Shown piece after piece: positions 62,542-64,000 of a DNA stretch of 64,000 nucleotides. Every line of letters starts with the position of its first letter. The first letter of the stretch is position 1. The translations under genes were made by a program, and so were the position numbers. Source of the DNA: Terriglobus roseus (GTDB lineage: Bacteria > Acidobacteriota > Terriglobia > Terriglobales > Acidobacteriaceae); contig NZ_FNSD01000001.1 in NCBI RefSeq assembly GCF_900105625.1, positions 1,178,001-1,242,000 on the forward strand, read 5' to 3'. The notes beneath the pieces were generated by a model. That model was given only the letters and a program-made list of their open reading frames with translations. It searched no databases and was not told the DNA's origin.

Positions 62542-63336
62542 ATGCAATCTGGCGCTGGAAGTCTGACGACGTTTCAAAATACCCTATTAAGCCATCTTCC
62601 GGTCGATTCGATAGAGCGTCTCCAACTGGTCAAAATAGAGCTGCCCCTTAAACGTGAGATCGAGTTTCCTGGTGACGAGATTAGGTACCTCTTCTTCCTT
62701 GAGGCCGGCGCTGCTTCGATGACGACTACTTTCCACGATGGGAAGCAAGTAGAAGTCGCGCTCTGTGGCAGTGAAGCTGTGCTGGGTGCCTCGTTCCTCA
62801 TGGGGACGAGGAGAAGCCTGAACCGTGTTTACATGCAAATTGCGGGATACGGGTATAGAACAAAGAGCGCCGTAGCCGCTGATGAATTTAAGCTCCATGG
62901 GGAGTTTCATCGTTTGATTCTCCGTCATAATCAGACCCAGTTCATCCAGTCGGCCCAGACGGCAGGGTGTAATGCCCGCCATCCCATTCAGCAACGACTG
63001 GCGCGTTGGCTCCTCCTGTGCGACGACCGCGTCCAGGGCGGGCCGATCCGTCTTGCGCAGGAGTCCATCGCGGATATGCTTGGAAGCAGGCGTACCAGCG
63101 TCAGCATTGAAGCAGGTAAACTTCAGAAGTCCGGCCTGATCAGCTATAAACGTGGAAAAATCCTCATTACAGATCGTCGCGGCCTTGAAGCCGCGGCGTG
63201 CGAGTGCTACGCGGCCGTCCGCAACGACGCTCAGCGCTATGCTGATGACAACTGGGATTTAGAGAGGCCAATTCCGCGGACGGCCACCCGGGGCGCAAAA
63301 GGTGAACCTGCGCTGAATCGGCGGAACTGTGAGTAA
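62542..63336 (+). CDS. Crp/Fnr-family transcription regulator
   Basis: 264 residues from ATG 62542. Cyclic-nucleotide-binding-like N-terminal roll (EIEFPGDEIRYLFFLEAGAASMTTTF, VEVALCGSEAVLGASFLMG), helix (HPIQQRLARWLLLCDDRV) and winged helix (RLAQESIADMLGSRRTSVSIEAGKLQKSGLISYKRGKILITDRRGLE). Paralogue of the regulator at 7.7 kb. No iron-sulfur cysteine set. It overlaps the next small gene by 8 bases, so the two are probably co-expressed. Confidence 0.93.
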   Translation: MQSGAGSLTTFQNTLLSHLPVDSIERLQLVKIELPLKREIEFPGDEIRYLFFLEAGAASMTTTFHDGKQVEVALCGSEAVLGASFLMGTRRSLNRVYMQIAGYGYRTKSAVAADEFKLHGEFHRLILRHNQTQFIQSAQTAGCNARHPIQQRLARWLLLCDDRVQGGPIRLAQESIADMLGSRRTSVSIEAGKLQKSGLISYKRGKILITDRRGLEAAACECYAAVRNDAQRYADDNWDLERPIPRTATRGAKGEPALNRRNCE

Positions 63337-63535
63337 ATTTCTAGAGGATCAACGGGGAAAAGCGCTTGATCTTAAGGTCATGACCGATTGCCCAATTTAT
63401 CGGATCATTTGTTCAGCCTGCGGGACTTACAGGGACATCACTGGCGACTCCGCCTTAGCTTCTCTCGCCGTTTGGAAATGCGGTAGCTGTAGCAATCAAG
63501 GTCGCTACGTCCTCACGAGACCGCCAACCCATTAG
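63329..63535 (+). CDS. small zinc-ribbon-like protein, 68 residues
   Basis: GTG 63329, overlapping the Crp/Fnr stop. CPIYRIICSACGTYRDITG, then WKCGSCSNQGRYVL, give two CxxC pairs spaced as in a zinc ribbon. Translational overlap with the regulator suggests a joint function, for instance a small modulator. Not recognised beyond that. Confidence 0.5.
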   Translation: MSKFLEDQRGKALDLKVMTDCPIYRIICSACGTYRDITGDSALASLAVWKCGSCSNQGRYVLTRPPTH

Positions 63536-63588
63536 CGTCAGTGACGATGCCACTGTCACTGGCCCGCTGAAGAGGGCTCTTGGAGCAA

Positions 63589-63777
63589 CTAATCTGCTTC
63601 GTTTGCCTGCCGTTTCAACTCCTCGACGCTCTCGAATCCCTTCGTCTGCTCCGCGCATTCGATTACGTCTTCGTCGCGGACCAGAGCCTCGCGTCCGTCG
63701 TTTAGTGCGAGAAGAAGTCGTCCATCGGATAATAAGTCCACGTGCATTATCTTTTTCGCCAATCGACACCTCGGCAC
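63589..63777 (-). CDS. small hypothetical protein, 52-62 residues
   Basis: ATG 63777 or ATG 63747. The core MHVDLLSDGRLLLALNDGREALVRDEDVIECAEQT, then FESVEELKRQANE, is natural and resembles the start of the small protein at 49487 (LPTGLLVTFADASAALFSTDQL). It may be a small beta-barrel type family in this organism. Function unknown. Confidence 0.5.
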   Translation of the reverse strand: MPRCRLAKKIMHVDLLSDGRLLLALNDGREALVRDEDVIECAEQTKGFESVEELKRQANEAD

Positions 63778-64000
63778 GAATCCTAGTACGGCACGAACCG
63801 TATGTTCCTCCTCTTAAACGACAGAGTCTCATAGCAGGCATACGGTACGGAGACGCCGGTGCCCTCTATTCCTCGGGCCTCATAGAGCCAACTTGGCTCT
63901 TGCCCGAGGCGACCGGCTACTGCCAGATACTCGTTCTCCGGCGATGGTCTCAGTTCCTATCCTGCGAAGCCGGATTTTCGGGATCTGTGTTGATGCGTGA
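63778..64000. other. end of window, no gene recognised
   Basis: No frame of note. It may hold upstream sequence of the small gene before it. Confidence 0.35.

Overview
The window looks like accessory DNA from a soil-type Acidobacteriota (Terriglobia; Granulicella/Edaphobacter/Terriglobus-like). This is inferred from an Oar-like TonB-dependent receptor with an N-terminal carboxypeptidase-regulatory domain, a PQQ-propeller protein with acidobacterial character, a DUF6438/ankyrin secreted protein and moderately high GC. There is no core housekeeping gene. Long stretches hold only decayed genes, so the window is probably a megaplasmid or a chromosomal accessory region.

Layout. 0-9 kb: cyclic-di-GMP genes (a GGDEF-EAL tail, a decayed EAL gene, a membrane GGDEF protein, a PAS-GGDEF-EAL protein), a receiver-only response regulator and a Crp/Fnr regulator. 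9-19 kb: mostly debris (a frameshifted copy of a small gene that is intact at 45.8 kb, a cycloisomerase-like pseudogene, a tyrosine-recombinase pseudogene), plus a candidate small RNA with a strong terminator, a lone Cas2-like protein, a ribbon-helix-helix/PAS protein and a 980-residue secreted PQQ-propeller protein with two L-type lectin domains. 19-25.5 kb: an HTH/S24-like regulator and a PqqD-like RiPP recognition protein followed by a kinase-like gene. That gene is cut off tail-to-tail against a truncated TonB receptor, itself downstream of an ECF sigma/anti-sigma pair.

25.5-35.7 kb is the most interesting part. A xenogeneic-type XRE regulator has two identical perfect palindromes at its promoter. 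Next comes the 3' part of a tRNA-Val(CAC) gene with phage-arm-like repeats, read here as an attachment-site scar. Beyond it lies a tightly coupled three-gene operon: a TIR protein, an nSTAND1 NTPase with a C-terminal RDD membrane domain, and a SLOG-domain protein with four membrane helices. This fits the nucleotide-centred conflict (anti-phage/NLR-like) systems known from comparative genomics, in a combination I do not recognise as characterised. A secreted protein precedes it and an ankyrin-repeat secreted protein follows.

36-41 kb: a PepSY membrane protein, a TonB siderophore-type receptor and a PstS-like binding protein in one operon. A structured RNA element occurs twice, before the PepSY gene and directly before the receptor gene. 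41-53 kb: a cupin/JmjC protein, ParB-like and ArdC-like fragments (plasmid or ICE debris), and pseudogenes of DUF4142, DNA ligase D, Ohr and Ada. It also holds a second copy of the small RNA, two members of a tiny CxxC protein family, an OmpR-type regulator, and a TetR regulator beside a membrane protein. 53-64 kb: two more large GGDEF proteins, a truncated PAS-kinase, a frameshifted flavin-nucleotide oxidase, a dihaem cytochrome c, a SpoIIE-type phosphatase and a second Crp/Fnr regulator.

Limits: function calls rest on motifs read by eye. Pseudogene calls could in part reflect sequencing errors, and RNA structures are hand-folded.
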